A stretch of 64,000 bases of DNA, from NCBI RefSeq assembly GCF_000150275.1, contig NW_002060956.1, positions 1,759,207 through 1,823,206 of the forward strand. The letters run 5' to 3'. The number at the start of each line of letters is the position of its first letter. The first letter of the stretch is position 1. The DNA is from Trichoplax adhaerens (lineage: Eukaryota; Placozoa; Uniplacotomia; Trichoplacea; Trichoplacidae). Shown here piece by piece: positions 12,701 to 25,932 of the stretch. The position numbers were made by a program, and so were the translations under genes. Below the pieces are notes generated by a model. That model searched no databases. It was not told where the DNA came from and saw only the letters and a program-made list of their open reading frames with translations.

Positions 12701-14651
12701 GCATACTTTCTTTTTTATTCAGTAGAATAAAGAGAAATATTATTACACTACGAATAAACTAGATATCGAGTATTCACTTTAGGAAAATCTCGTCAACATA
12801 GTTAGCGCTTAGAGATTTCGACTGATCTAGTCACGTTTTTGGCATAATAACAAAATATTTTACAACTAGCTGCAGACAACATCTTATACCTACATTTAAG
12901 TCAGCCACTAATCAGAATTCTTTTAAGTTAATGGTACATTCACCGAAAAAATATTTCTTAGATACTGCAAGTAGACCGGGTTTATTACGAAAATATCATT
13001 CATATTTACCTCTGCGATCGAAATGTCCACTACGTAATATTAATATTGGCGAGCCATTTTTGTCATAGCCAAAAAATGTAGCAGGATAATACTTTTTTAT
13101 GGGCTAAAAGAAAGTGAAATGAAAGATTAGTAATGGAAGTCTCTAAATCAGATTCATTAAGGTCAGAAGTCGTTTGAAAACAACAAAAATGTTACATTGT
13201 ACCTCCGGCATTTTGTAGGTTTTAACAAGGGTGTCTAATTGCATTTCTTTACGCACAATCATACTCTATAGTAAATTGTTACAAGTTAGGTTAGTAGATA
13301 TAGGGAAATTATAAATGAATAGTATACACTATCGTTATTGAAAAGAAATAAAAGAAAACAGATACTTTCCGTCTTGCTATTTCGTACCTTACTAACCATC
13401 TTTTCAGCTTCATCAATCTGAAAATCTCGAGCTGTATGGTAATAAGGACGGTTATTGAAATAGTAAGTATTAAAATATATCGTTTATATAGGATAGCTTG
13501 TTTCTATTCAAAAGCCTAAACCACTGGCAATATTTCCTATATTTACCACTACGCAATGATTATTAGTAGCGATTTATCTAATTCGTATAGCAATATTAGG
13601 TGGTCTTTACAATTTTCATTTTTGTAGCAATGCTGATATATAAGAATTATTGCACTTTAGGTTATTCGTCGTTAAGGATGGACATTTTTTTTTTCTTACA
13701 TCGCAAACCAATAATGTTTAATAATAGTGCTAATCATTATCTTTTAAGCTATTTACTATCTTTGTCTATGAAATTTGAATCTTGTTAGGTAATTGATTTC
13801 TCAGCATCTGAAGAAACACTGTTATATTTTGTAGTACAACCTTGTACTAACCTGCGAAATTTGCATTACAGTAAGTTTTATTATGAACAAGAATTTTAGT
13901 TAAATTAAAATTTACAAAGAGGTTCAAATGGAAATAAACGCTTTCAAAAAGCTATATTTATTATAATATCATAGATCAATAGAAAGCTATCAAATTCTAC
14001 CGGTAAAGCACCATTTATACTGAATACTAATCTTATTAGTAACATGAAGGAATTGAAAAGCAGCAGTATCTTTGATCTAAATACCTTCAGTTAGTTTAGT
14101 CCGATAAGGGGTTAAAGGAGCATGTATTACAACGAAATTTAATCTAATTCACATTTAACTATAACATAGTATAATTGGCAATGATCTTTTAGCTGAAAAA
14201 TTTAATTTTTAGTCATTCTATTTTAGCTTAATGAATTAACTTTCAGCTGGAATATATCTTCATAGTGTTGTAGTGATTTACGCCAATTTTTTGAAAACAA
14301 AAGTCTAATGAAACTACAATGATATCACAGTTTCATTAAAATTCCTTATTCCTTACCACGAAGCCATCGAAGTAAGTAGTAATCATCTTTAAGGTCTGTA
14401 GGTTGAATAAAGCTGGCTATTCGTTTGCGAAACTGTAAGAAAAATGAAAGCAGTTGCAATATTTCGTCAACTTTCGTTCGTTAAAATAGTTACTAAATTA
14501 AATTTTAGGCAAAGAATCGTTTCATGATAGGATTAAAGTAGTTAATATGTTGATTAACGCAAGTTAATAGTGCATGGATTCTATGTTCTTTTCTTACCTC
14601 ATCTAGAACAGTTTGCTGCTGTTTGTTTAAATCTCCTACATAGCCACTCAT
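9750..14651 (-). CDS. SEC14-like protein (CRAL-TRIO/GOLD), gene B, complete
   Basis: Complete member of the array; 15 exons give 399 residues. Exons: 14598-14651, 14357-14432, 13388-13431, 13203-13265, 13010-13103, 12547-12641, 12331-12406, 12081-12100, 11780-11840, 11318-11401, 10861-10967, 10404-10552, 10213-10303, 10038-10110, 9750-9862. It opens with MSGYVGDLNKQQQ. The CRAL-TRIO N-terminal segment has DDYYLLRWLRARDF (about residues 32-45). CRAL-TRIO spans about 76-245 and contains FEDNYPEMM. The GOLD domain (about 250-375) has HNIGFGIYKV and YFDNTYSWVN. Exon 12 is two codons shorter than in genes C-F, and the tail ends in an acidic EVESDDVFDY. Like gene A, exon 4 reads SMIVRKEMQLDT. A role in binding or moving hydrophobic ligands is known for the family; the specific ligand is not inferable. 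Confidence 0.93.
11197..11232. repeat. Hairpin in intron 10 of gene B
   Basis: GTTCGTGGATCGA (11197-11209) pairs with TCGATTCACGAAC (11220-11232), 12 of 13 positions, around a 10-base loop. It lies within the intron between exons 10 and 11 of gene B. Confidence 0.55.
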
Positions 14652-16971
14652 GTTAAATTAACTTAACCTAAAAATTCATTAGAAAATGATTGCTTTAAAT
14701 TAAATAGAGGCATGAAACTGGTTTTGATCATAAAGTATCATATGTATGATATCAGTTGCGCTATTGTAATGCTCCGTGATATAAGATTTTTCAGTCTTGA
14801 ATTAGAATACATGCATATCCACCCACACGCTACTACCCATTATCATTTTATATATTCGTGTGTGCACATCCTTTATTTAGTGTTAATAATAGATGGGAAA
14901 AATCTTCTTTTCTTTCATTATTCTGTTTAATCAGAATCTATCTGTTCGACTATAAGCAGTTCAATGATAAACGCCAGTGGGAGTTAATTAAAATTATCCG
15001 ATAATAATTATAAATAGAACTGCAGATAGATGTATATACAGTGTTTTTCCTCAAGTATTTGTTCTCAATTACAGTAGCATAGAGAGATTATTTTTTAACT
15101 TATATCATTATTACGAAATTTGCTAGGATATGCTAGCCATCAATATGTAGTCATTTTATATATTTTGTAATACCATTTTAAAAAGCCATAAACAAGTACG
15201 GTATATTAATAGTTTAGTATTGAGTAACCATTTATTTGTAACAGGGCTAACATATCATGACGTTAAATTTGTGGCATCTATATTTTTTTCCATTTAATAC
15301 CGCAGCTTTCGTCTGTATTAAACTGAATTTTATATGCTGATTTGGTTTGATAACTGTAGATGCAGTAGTTTATTTGATGGAGCATAGCTGTTACTCCAGA
15401 TAGTGGAATTATATAGTCTAACTGAAAGCAGATAAAAAATAATCTAAGTGTACTAAATTAAAATATCCAACAATGATAATATAGCAATATATAAAGATAC
15501 TGGATCATTTACATATTATTAATCCTCAATTTACTATAAACTAGCTTTTTATAAATGCCATTGTCAATTAGTTGGCGTAATATTTTGGACGTCTATTTTC
15601 GTCATTTCATGAGTACATATACTAATAGTACGGCTGTATCAGTAAAGATATTCAGAGCAACAATAGATTAATTTCTGAAATGTAATATTTTTATGACGAA
15701 GTTATCGTTGAATTAATTCTGTACTAATTTGTTACTTCATTAATTGTTAAGATAATCGTAATTCTGCTTAATACCACATCTTTGTTTGACATCATAGTAA
15801 ACGTGAAACCAAAATTTCTTCATAAATATCAAAAGCTCGCATTTTTTGATGAAACAAGTAATAAATAATTTATTCAGGCTTTAAATTTCTAGCAGTAGTT
15901 AGGTCAAGAAAACCCAGAGCGTTAAATTGTCAAATTACCTCGTTATAACAACGGAATATATCAATATGTTGAATATTTGTACATATATTAATTTTCAATT
16001 ACATTACTATGATTCTGCTATTTAATGAATATTATTACCTGGTAATTGTTACGAGACTCCTAACGGCTACTAAACTCATCGTTCGTGTGTTGACAGCAAT
16101 TTTAATAGTCATGCATGTATATATGTTATATAACAATAGAATATTGTCTAAACGATCTTTTCCTCTTATTAATACTATCTATAAACCAGCTGTATACTTG
16201 GTAATTATAAAAAATTTCTAATTTGTTTTAATATAATATATTAAAAATCATGATACTCATAACGTCTGTTTAATATTTCTATGTAGCTACATATCACATG
16301 AAATAGATGATTATGGACTCGAACGTTTTTATGCGAAGTAATGGAGTGAAGTATAGAATGCTTTTAAGTCTTTAGCTTTGACGTCATTGATCATAATGTC
16401 TTTACGAATAGTAAAATCAGCGAACAATTTTCGACTGTGGCTAAGCTGCTAAAAAGTATTAATCTAATATATTTTAGTGACTTTGATATATAGAGAGACA
16501 GACTTGAATTTTCTTTATCTTTGTGAATTTATGTCATTCACATTTCGGATTATAAATATGTTCATGAAGAAATGCCAATTATCCTATCTAAGGCTTCCCT
16601 TTCATCGCTGCCATAGACCATTAATGATGTAGTTTTAAGATTTACTATAGTACCAGGTTGTCATAAAGATATCAATTATTATGCAATGGTAAAAGTATTA
16701 CCGATCGAAATAGGATTTTATGATCAGATAATAATCGGATGCTATTCCTATCGGTATAAGATTATTGTAGATTGTTGAATCCTTGTCACAAATAGCAACT
16801 TAAATTGCTCATTGCTTGTGATGCATTCAAAATTCGGGCTAACTGAAAGAATTTATAGGCCCTTATATTCTAGTATAAATATGTTTGAAGACTAAACGAT
16901 TTAATGTATGCTCACTATAAACGGATTCAAATCTTGAAAGAATCGAGTTTCTATTCGTATTTTGCTATATC

Positions 16972-16997
16972 ATTGAGGATCTTAACGGATCCTCAAT
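16972..16997. repeat. Perfect 10-bp hairpin with 6-base loop
   Basis: ATTGAGGATC (16972-16981) and GATCCTCAAT (16988-16997) are exact reverse complements around TTAACG. It sits in the B-hotdog spacer, away from any identified gene. Confidence 0.6.
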
Positions 16998-18304
16998 CAT
17001 TGAATAAAGTAAAACAGATATATTCTTTTGCCAGTTATAAGAATAACGTAATTGAATTTGGGTTGGCTATACGAATATTACAGAAGTTCCTTAAAATTTA
17101 AGTGAAATGATACCAGTTTTGATAACATCCAGTCGCATATTAGATATTTCGAAATGATAATTGCGGAAATAATATGGTAATTGACTAATTCTGGTGGTTG
17201 TAAAAATGCTTACCCTGAACCTAAAATCATTAGATGATTACAGCTATCTAGTATTTTTGTGAGTGAAGCAGAAAGCATTGCTTAAATTAAAAGTCTGAAA
17301 AATCTTTTCAACACATCAACATCCAATAAAGCGTATTTATTCCAAAGGCACAAACTGCATTCATTTCAATTCTACTCTCTAACCTATTACGTGGTTAGTG
17401 CCATCTGAGATTCTTCTGCACGAATAGTTTGAATTATATTTTGAAAAAATAATAATAGTGATTAAGATAGAATGTTGCTGTGGTATAAAAGAATTTGAAA
17501 GCTGTTGCCGATACAGATATTTGGGATAAAATTCTATTAGTTCATGAACGTCACGGTTACAGTAAGTGTTTTTAATGAAAGCGAGTTAGAACTTCCGCGA
17601 ATATCTCCCTGTTGTACATTGCATTCCGTTTCTGAAGAGTGGATTTGCACTATAGTCCGGGAATGAGGTTAGAGCTATTTGTTGTTTCTAATTTACCAAA
17701 TAGTTAAGTTTTGTCGCAAGTAATAGCTAATTGTTTGGTGTAGTACTTATGCATTAACTTTAGAAATATTCTAATAGCGCCAAATTCATACACTTTAGTA
17801 TCAAAGCGAATAAGTTCAACGGTACTGTAAAATATTGTTCAATTACGAAACAAGGAGCATAAAGTTATTAATTTCTTACTGCATCTTCAAGCTGGTTAAA
17901 TATTAATATTATTATACTGTCTTTATAATAGCAAATCAAGAATAAAGCAATCTAAAAAAGCTAAGTGTAGTTTATGACTTGGGAGCTCTAAATAAGAGAT
18001 TGAATGATGAGTGCAATGTTGAGTTTAGATATGGTACCGATCTATTTAATTTTATTAGTTTAAGCGATAATATAATAAATGTTTTCGTTGACTTAAGGTA
18101 TCATTAAAATTTATAAAATATGGCATAGGACTTCTTAGCTATACTATTCAAATCTTAAGTATGTAATATTATAACGACAAAAATATAGCTTCATTAATGA
18201 AATTACGTAATTCTTTGCATGCTCTGTTAGATAAGACTGTTACACTTGCAAGGTGACTTTATGCTATCTACTGTGTCTAAAATTACAGTAGTTTATTAAT
18301 CCAT

Positions 18305-18565
18305 CTTCAGAAGATTAATATATTAAGCTATAATAATAGTTATAATCATGAAAAACGTCTTAACTTACGTAGTATTACATCCACAAAGATATCGAAATTA
18401 TCAAAGGTGTTTCATAATAAATTCAGTTAATAGTGTATTAGAGAAGCAACTGTTACAATTTCGATGTCATCCAATGATTTAGTTATGTTTCAAAATTGTA
18501 GTAACGTATTCACATATTATCAAAGGATTAGTATATTACGTTATAATAGTGGTTACAATAACGCT
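18305..18565. repeat. Pair of degenerate direct repeats
   Basis: The segments near 18310 (AGATTAATATATTAAGCTAT) and 18523 (GGATTAGTATATTACGTTAT) continue in parallel through ATAATAGTTATAAT / ATAATAGTGGTTACAAT-like sequence, about 213 bases apart. Non-coding and weakly conserved. Confidence 0.4.
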
Positions 18566-21500
18566 CTATCTAATCTAATTAAAAAACAGAGATAACGATA
18601 ATCAGATGCAGTCTTTACAGAAATGAGTTAAAATAACAAATCACGAAGATACCATCTACCATAGATGATTTGAGACATCAATGATGACAAACAAGTGATG
18701 CGAAAAGAGTCGAATATTTAATAGTTAGACCAAGATCTTTCTCTTTTTTAGGACACTCTCATTAATTTAATTTCTGATGCGCTAGTCTGCATGGTTCTTA
18801 TTGCAAATAACATGTATAAATACTACATGACACAGTCTACTTACTTTTGGTAGTAATATGGAAGAGGTTTTATTAATGATTATAATGGTATGCCGTCAGC
18901 AGGATGCCAGATTGTCAATCCAGATAAAGATTTGGCTGGAGGAAGAAAAAATGAACCTAGTAATTTCAAAAGTTACAATATTTAACTTGAGATATGGCGA
19001 TCATATAACATACATTAATTTGACGTGTGAGAAAATAGGGAGGGACATAAAAGCACTCTCAAGTTCAAAGCTGCAGCAGTGGGAAAACCTTTATTTAAGT
19101 TAAAGTCATCCGTTTTATTATTAATAATAAAAGCTATCATAACTTTTCTTTCTTTCTCCACCCAGCCCATTATTAGACAGATTAATAATCATAACTGTTC
19201 ATATAGAACGGTAACCGTTAGCTAATTCATCTACATTTTTGATGATAATATCACTTACATAATGAGTTTAATCAATAAAGCAAACATATCAAGATGCTTA
19301 TCATGTGATCGTATTCTCTAGCCAATAGCATCTAGCAATTAGAATTACTTTACAGGAAGTAACCCTATTAATTATATATGGCGATATCATCACAATTGGC
19401 CTCATGATTAAAGCCATAAACAACAAAATGATAATCGTTATTGATACTGGACGCTATGCTATCTCTATTGATCGATCTAAATACTTTCTCTCACTATTCT
19501 ATGTTACTTTTTGGCGTAATAGAGAAAGTAGAAGTTTCGCCTACAAATACAACGGCAATAGATAATTAATACTGTACGACTTCTAATAGCGGTAAAATTA
19601 TTTACTAAATTAAAATTTGATTAATTATCGCTGAAGAATATTCTTCTTGCGATGCAAATCTTAATATACCTAATATAGCGCTTGTTAATGTAGACTAATC
19701 AGCTAGCAATACAATACACTATCGTGCCTCTTACAAAGGAAAATTCTGAATCTTTCGATCACAAGCTATTGAGGTAATTATATAAATCACGTACAAGCCA
19801 GGGAAAATGAGACCGTCGTCGATGTTAATCGATTAGTTAGCATATCGTTAGATTCAATTGACATTTAAGAAACCGTGTCTAAATTTATTTAAAAATTTTG
19901 GCAATAGCGCTCTGAGTGGAAGCTAAGAAAAGACTTATAATCATCTGCTTCGTAAATTCATAAGCTGCTTTAGCGATAGTTCCGTACTCAGTTAGCTCCA
20001 ATTTGAAAGCCTGATAAACTGTATTATAATTTTTGCTACTATAGTTTGACATCAAATGTGAATAGTTCCCTAAGCAACATTTAGATAAAGCTATGAGCGA
20101 TTGTCTTGTTTTTGTATATTGCCGTATCACTATCTTATATGGTAGAAATATCTTTCGCTGAATTTACTGCGTGGGAAGCCTTAGGATCTTTTTATGTCTA
20201 TAAGCACAATGTTAGATGAAAATGGAGAGCACAGGATATGATACGAACTAGTAATGAAATTAATAAGCTTTATTATGACCTTAGGCTAAATTTGTGGTTA
20301 TACTTATTCTGTAATCAAAATACTAATTGATATACCCTTCTACTGAAGCAAGGTATTTTTATTATTTAACCTAAAATAAGAATTTAGATATGCCATTTAC
20401 ACCTATTTTGGCTAAGAAGTACATGATAAATTCATAAATCTCCATACTAATTTATTCTGTGCCTGTTGGCAATCCCCTGTTGATTTCTAGAAAAAGGGAT
20501 ATATCGTATGCTTATAAATTTATTATCATGACAGAAGAACAGATCTGATCATGAGAATGATTAAGAAGATTTTCGAACTGTGGATTAACTATTAATTAGG
20601 TCAATGTGATCAATAATGTGTCAAAATATCTTTATATTTATTCATACTGTCAATGTTGAATTAAGGATATGAGTAATGCTTCTAATAATTATTATTATCA
20701 ATTGTATGCATAATATAGAATAGCTCTCTTCCCCTAGCCTCACTAGTTTTCTAGTGCGTAACAACTCTTTCCGAATATTACGTGTACTATTTACAGCATG
20801 ATATATTGTCAAAGTAAATAAGAAATTAAATACAGTTAGCGATCGGTATGAATAATGGCCAGTGCGTTATATATCATAGAATATTGCTCATTATTATTCA
20901 TTTATTAAATCATACAAGAATGTTCATAGTTCATAATAAGGTAACCTTAATCAAGACACGAACTCAACAAGAAGCCTATACCGCCACTTTGTTTAACTTT
21001 AATTTACAGGTAAATGCTCGTATGCTCGGAAATTATGTAAATGAAATTTTTTTGATCAAATATAAATTAATGATATAATGTTAAAAAGCGTAAGGCATTT
21101 TAATGATATTCAGTTAAGGTAAAGATTCTACTGAGGTTTCTATGATCTTAAAATAAGGCTTCAAAAGGTTAAAATAGTAAAACTGTAGTTGTGCTGTTCG
21201 GATCTAAAAACGGCATGAAAGTGTAAGATATTTCTTAAATTTATAGGTTTATGTTAAACTTTCACTCCATTATCGTATGCGATTCTAAATAGTAAATCCG
21301 CTAGTAAAGAAGTTAATCATACTATAGACTAATATCGGTAATCCTTGTTAAGTAAGCAATATCGGTCAATACTTGTATGTAACTGATGCATAAAGAAATT
21401 GAGAACGATTTCTTAATCTAGAGTAAGATTGCAATATAAAATTACTATTACATTATGCACAGTCCAGAGGTGGATAATGGATCAAAGGAAATCAACTAAA

Positions 21501-22645
21501 TCTGAGTGTCATCCCTTTTGACATATCAGGTAAATGATTATATTTAATCAAGCAAGTATTGCAATAATGTCCTAGCTTTGATAATAATATTTGCTAAAAA
21601 GATCATCAATGAACTATACATGTATGTCAAAGATCACTATTTTCGTCATGCCAGTTATCTTCTAATACGGTAGTAAATCAAGCATTTGATGCATTTACGA
21701 CAGCAGTAAGCGTATTCTAGGAACAGATATATTCCTAATTCCAGTTAGTCGAAAAAATAGATTCTATAAAGTTTGAATATAAGCAGAATTTCTGTATATG
21801 CAATCTCAACGTTTTCAAATATAACTTCACTTCATTTTCTATACTTAATATATAATTTCTTCCGACAAAATGCTAGTTATAAATTAGCTATGCAATATTT
21901 ATTAACTCATCAGATTGCTATATAATTCAGTCTTTCAATCGCGATTCTGTACCAAGCATGTGTTAAATCTAAAGTTTTACTTCTGGATCTGTAACTTTTT
22001 CGAGAACGTTATCTCCGACCGTGCAAGCTTACAAACCATCAAATAAATGCATTAAGAATCAAGGATTAGGTTGTGAGATAGATTTCAGCAATAAAAAAAA
22101 GTGAAGATAGGTGTTAATAGAATTTTGCTATTGCAACATGAGAAAATATGAGAAAGATCAAAAGCAATCATAGAAACTACGCTTGAGAGATCTACCTGGC
22201 AAAAGATAAAATTTTGTGGAATGCAATTATTTGAATTAGGCAATTACAAAGAGAGGATGGGGGTTAAATATGACCTTCGTGACCTTACATACTGACTAGT
22301 CATGTTAGTCGGGAATAATATCAAGAAAAATAATATGGCTTACAAATAAACATATACGCTTAAAAGAGTATGGCGAAAGGTATGAAATATGATTTGAAAG
22401 GTCTTCAATTAGTAAGTACGATATATGCAAATGGTGAACGCTGCTAATATCAATGTTAAGCTTCATGAAAGCAACCTGTAAGTAATGACTGATAAATGAA
22501 AATTTAGACATTACTTGATAAATCAATATTCATAGTAACAATTTAATATATAGCAACTGGATTTAAAGCACAACCTTAAAAGTAAAGAAAATAGAACAGT
22601 CCTATTTTTTAACGCCATGACTGGCAAAAGGTCTTAAAAGCAGTT

Positions 22646-22999
22646 TTAAATATCGACGACAAATTCTACTTGACAGACGCATTTTGAACCCTTCTCTACA
22701 CTGAAAAATAGAGAGTTTTTATCTTCGGCTTGCCAAGTTTTGATTGTAACTTCACTGTCAAGATGTATTTCTCTAAAAAACGAAACACTTTTCTGACGGA
22801 TACAACGTGGATTGAAATCTTTACCGAAATTATACTTGTAGCAGCTGCTATTAGACGAAATAGCGGAACTCGCGGTATCAAGGCAAAAGCCAAATATACC
22901 GGCGTAACCGATATGATTATTATAATCGACATCACTTGATCGTGTTTTCACTTTGTAGGTATAATGATTTTCAGGTACTTTCTTAAATAGCAGCATAAC
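22646..22999 (-). CDS. Single hotdog-fold (4HBT-type thioesterase-like) terminal coding exon
   Basis: One open exon of 118 codons including the stop, bounded upstream by an AG acceptor at 23001-23000. It could start at the ATG at 22996 or be spliced in frame to an upstream exon; GTT precedes the ATG in the same frame. It encodes one compact hotdog domain. The N-terminal part reads YKVKTRSSDVDYNNHIGY, the D-x-D...N-N-H pattern expected at the start of the central helix in 4HBT-family acyl-CoA thioesterases. It is followed by a helix with FGFCLDTASS and strands such as VSFFREIHLDSEVTIKTW. Substrate is not inferable. It aligns strand for strand with the middle part of the neighbouring multi-hotdog protein, which lacks the N-N-H residues. 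Alternative reading: an alternative last exon of that neighbour (see findings). A damaged copy lies at 27321-27450. Confidence 0.75.
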   Translation of the reverse strand, partial: VMLLFKKVPENHYTYKVKTRSSDVDYNNHIGYAGIFGFCLDTASSAISSNSSCYKYNFGKDFNPRCIRQKSVSFFREIHLDSEVTIKTWQAEDKNSLFFSVEKGSKCVCQVEFVVDI

Positions 23000-23246
23000 C
23001 TATATAGAAAATAGAAAAATTTATAAATTTTAGCTTTAACCCAAATAACTTTTAGCAGTATTTTATGAAAGATTTTACGTTAATTTATTTATTACAATCG
23101 GCATTAAATATCGTTATGATCCATAAGATTTACATGGACGATAAGTACATAGTAATCAGTAATTGTAGGGTGATATAAAAATTTTAGATTTCGAATCAGC
23201 TTACTTATATAATTATCTAGTAACAAGTACTGTATCTTATATATTA

Positions 23247-25932
23247 TTATGTTACCCCTTCGTCGGATACCCTCGTAGGTACTTCTTCCAACATTTTCTT
23301 CTTGTACGCTTCAGGAAATGTTTCGAGCTTGCCATTTTTCATGAAAATACAAACGTTATCATAGCTTAAAACCAATTGCTCAGTTAGTATGTCGTAAAAT
23401 TCGAAAGTAAGAATACACGACGACTTGCCAATAGACGTCATTCTCATCGATTGTTTTATCATTGTATTTGGTGGTAAATCATAAAGTGCTGGATTTATTA
23501 TTCCTGTATTTGCCACAATCATTAGTGTACCGCTGTATTTAGAGGCTAGTACGTTAAAGTCAAATACACCTAAACGTAAGGAGGCTTCGAATCTTTCCAG
23601 AAAAACATATAACAGCTTACTTACATCTGATTGTTTAAACCTATCGCTGAAATAAAATAAATGAGGTGAATTGAATTTAACATGGAAAGAATCAAGACTT
23701 ATTATATCTAGATCCGGATCGAAGCGACCAGGTGTAAATTCTCGCTGTGGATCGAAATTAATTGTAAAAGAACTTAAACATTGTTCACCGCGCATGATTA
23801 AACTCTTTACTTCGTTTCGGTCAGGGTTAGACCATGATTTGACAATCAATGTCTCGTCAACATATGCCGGTAATAAGTAATCGAGTTGAAATCGAGCAGT
23901 TTTACTCAGCCATTTATTATCTATTTTAGCCATATAATCATCATATTTGGAACGTATAGCATCTTTAATACCGCTGACAGCAAAGCATAAATGTTGAGGT
24001 ATTAGGACTTCATAGGTATGGCCTAAATCATTAGGTCGAACTTTGATTTCGTAAGAATGATATTCAGATGGTTGTTCCTATTCATGATTTTGAAATAAAA
24101 TTATTGTGATTAATATATGATTGGAGACAAATCAAATTGCTATCTCGAATGAATTAATATTTAGTGAACTAATATGAATTTTAGATCTTGTTTGCATTAA
24201 TATGTACCAGCACTATATGAGTTCTATGAACAGGAAAAAGCTATACTGATATGATTACTGTAATATTTTGTGCTTGTCGACACGATTAGGAGTGAAACAG
24301 TTGTCGTAAGAGCGTACAATTTTTATACCGTATCGAGTTTGCTATTCACTGTTATTGACAAACGTCAACAATACTATTAAAATAGTCTGCACCATTGTTA
24401 AACCTTTGGCATGCTGACATACAACATCCGTTATGATCTTGCACAAATTTCTATATCATCTTAAAACGAAATCTATATACACTGTTATCTTACATCTGTG
24501 TCACACACCACTAGTGACAAAGTAGTCTACACACGCCAATCCTTGCGGAGAACGCCACTTACTAACTTAAAGAGGCGAGATTAGCTATATCACCAAATAA
24601 TTCAGTTCCAACGACCGAATACTATGGTATAATTATAGCGTCACAGATAGTGTAGACGAGAAAGTCAGAGATTTACTATCATTTATAACTGAAGAAATCT
24701 TGGCACCCAAGAATATAGTCTTTACAATTAAATATCAATTGATAAACTAGTGGACTATCTAACCGACTAGCTAACTAAAAAGGGATCTTCAGGCACCAGC
24801 CTTTTATAGACTCGTCAGAAACTCCAAATCGATTATCGAAGAGTCACCTAGCTTGCTATATTTATTTAATGTTGCCCGATTCGTTTGATATTCTTTAAAA
24901 TGTTCGATACTATTTAGGTACTTACTATTTGAAGACTTTCCTCTATATCCGTTATTTGACCATCGACCACAACTTCATCGGTTTTACCGTCGTGTAAGTA
25001 GTAATTCAATTGTGTCTCTCCTTTTTTGCTCCATTTTATATTGCCTTCAGCACCTACGCCGTATAGAAAATACTTTGGCTTGATATTCGCGATATAAGAT
25101 TTTGGTTGATAGGAGGTTAGTGATAGCGATTGTTTCCGGTCAATGGACGAATTTTCACTAAATGTAGCAGTGTTTGTAATAATCTGCATGATATTTTCAA
25201 TATTATTGCGATTCGTTTGATCATTAAAACGTCCTAGAACTGTATATCGTTTTTGGTTTGCTTCATTAGACTGGGATATCATTGAGAATAAATATTCAAT
25301 GCCAATACGTAGGTGGATAAATTGAAATTTGTGGAATACATGTTTTGGTGAATGGATGCATATTATAGTTCATAAAAAATAAGATGTTAGCAAGATTCCA
25401 TTTCAAACATTGAAGATCAAGAAATAGAAATATTATTCATATCGGTAGTAGAATGTAATCTACTGAGTTTAAAAATCTAAATAGAAGTCCTGCGATATTG
25501 TAAGCACTAGAATTTGGCTATACTATATAAGACCTGTATATTCTTGTACGTTTAGGCAAGTATCTGTAAGACCGCTACTGGGTAAAAAATAGTACTGTAT
25601 TCAGACAACTAGTTATATCGGCAATATGAACTTACCTTGTATTTGAAAGACATTCTACTGTGATTTGCTGAGAATTTTTGCTGTAATATTGGTAATGGCT
25701 TAACATAGGTACAAAATTTAAGTCTCGCTGACAGGTTTAAATATTTTGAATGACTGATGTCATGATGATATACTTTATAATTAGGATTGATACGTCGAAA
25801 GATAATTAACGATTTCATGATAGTGTCTGGCGGTATATTATTAGACGACAGGACTAATATCGAATGGGAATGGGAAAATGTTTCGTAGTTGTAGGATATA
25901 TCTTCTTCAGATACGCGATATGAATAAAGCAA
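23247..25932 (-). CDS. Multi-hotdog thioesterase-like protein, 5' end not resolved
   Basis: At least three coding exons joined in phase 0: 25636-about 25932 (5' limit uncertain; the frame stays open to about 26010), 24926-25270 and 24077-23247 (stop at 23247). They give at least 490 residues. The middle of the protein (EIKVRPNDLGHTYEV, later ARFQLDYLLPAYVDETLIV) aligns with the single hotdog domain encoded at 22646-22999, so it is a hotdog domain. The segment following it, ending in TFEFYDILTEQLVLSYDNV, looks like another hotdog repeat. The first exons encode strand-rich sequence that may be a further, diverged unit. The usual 4HBT helix-start residues are not preserved where expected, so catalysis is doubtful. 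A strong donor-like GTAAGTAAG lies inside the last exon at 23624. No ATG start is assigned because the upstream exon was not found. Confidence 0.65.

Larger units (their letters stand above)
14652..22645. other. Intergenic spacer between gene B and the hotdog locus
   Basis: Eight kilobases without a supportable gene. Open frames here, including those near 14712, 16009, 16904, 18858, 19885 and 20848, are short, AT-driven and show no recognisable domain or convincing exon borders. Visible structure is limited to a perfect hairpin at 16972-16997 and a pair of related segments near 18305-18350 and 18520-18565. Single exons of an unfamiliar gene could be missed. Confidence 0.55.

Noticed and set aside
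22696-22939. Other open frames overlapping the single-hotdog exon on both strands
   Set aside because: Shadows of the real minus-strand frame; they carry no domain signature, while the minus-strand frame ending at 22646 shows a hotdog domain.
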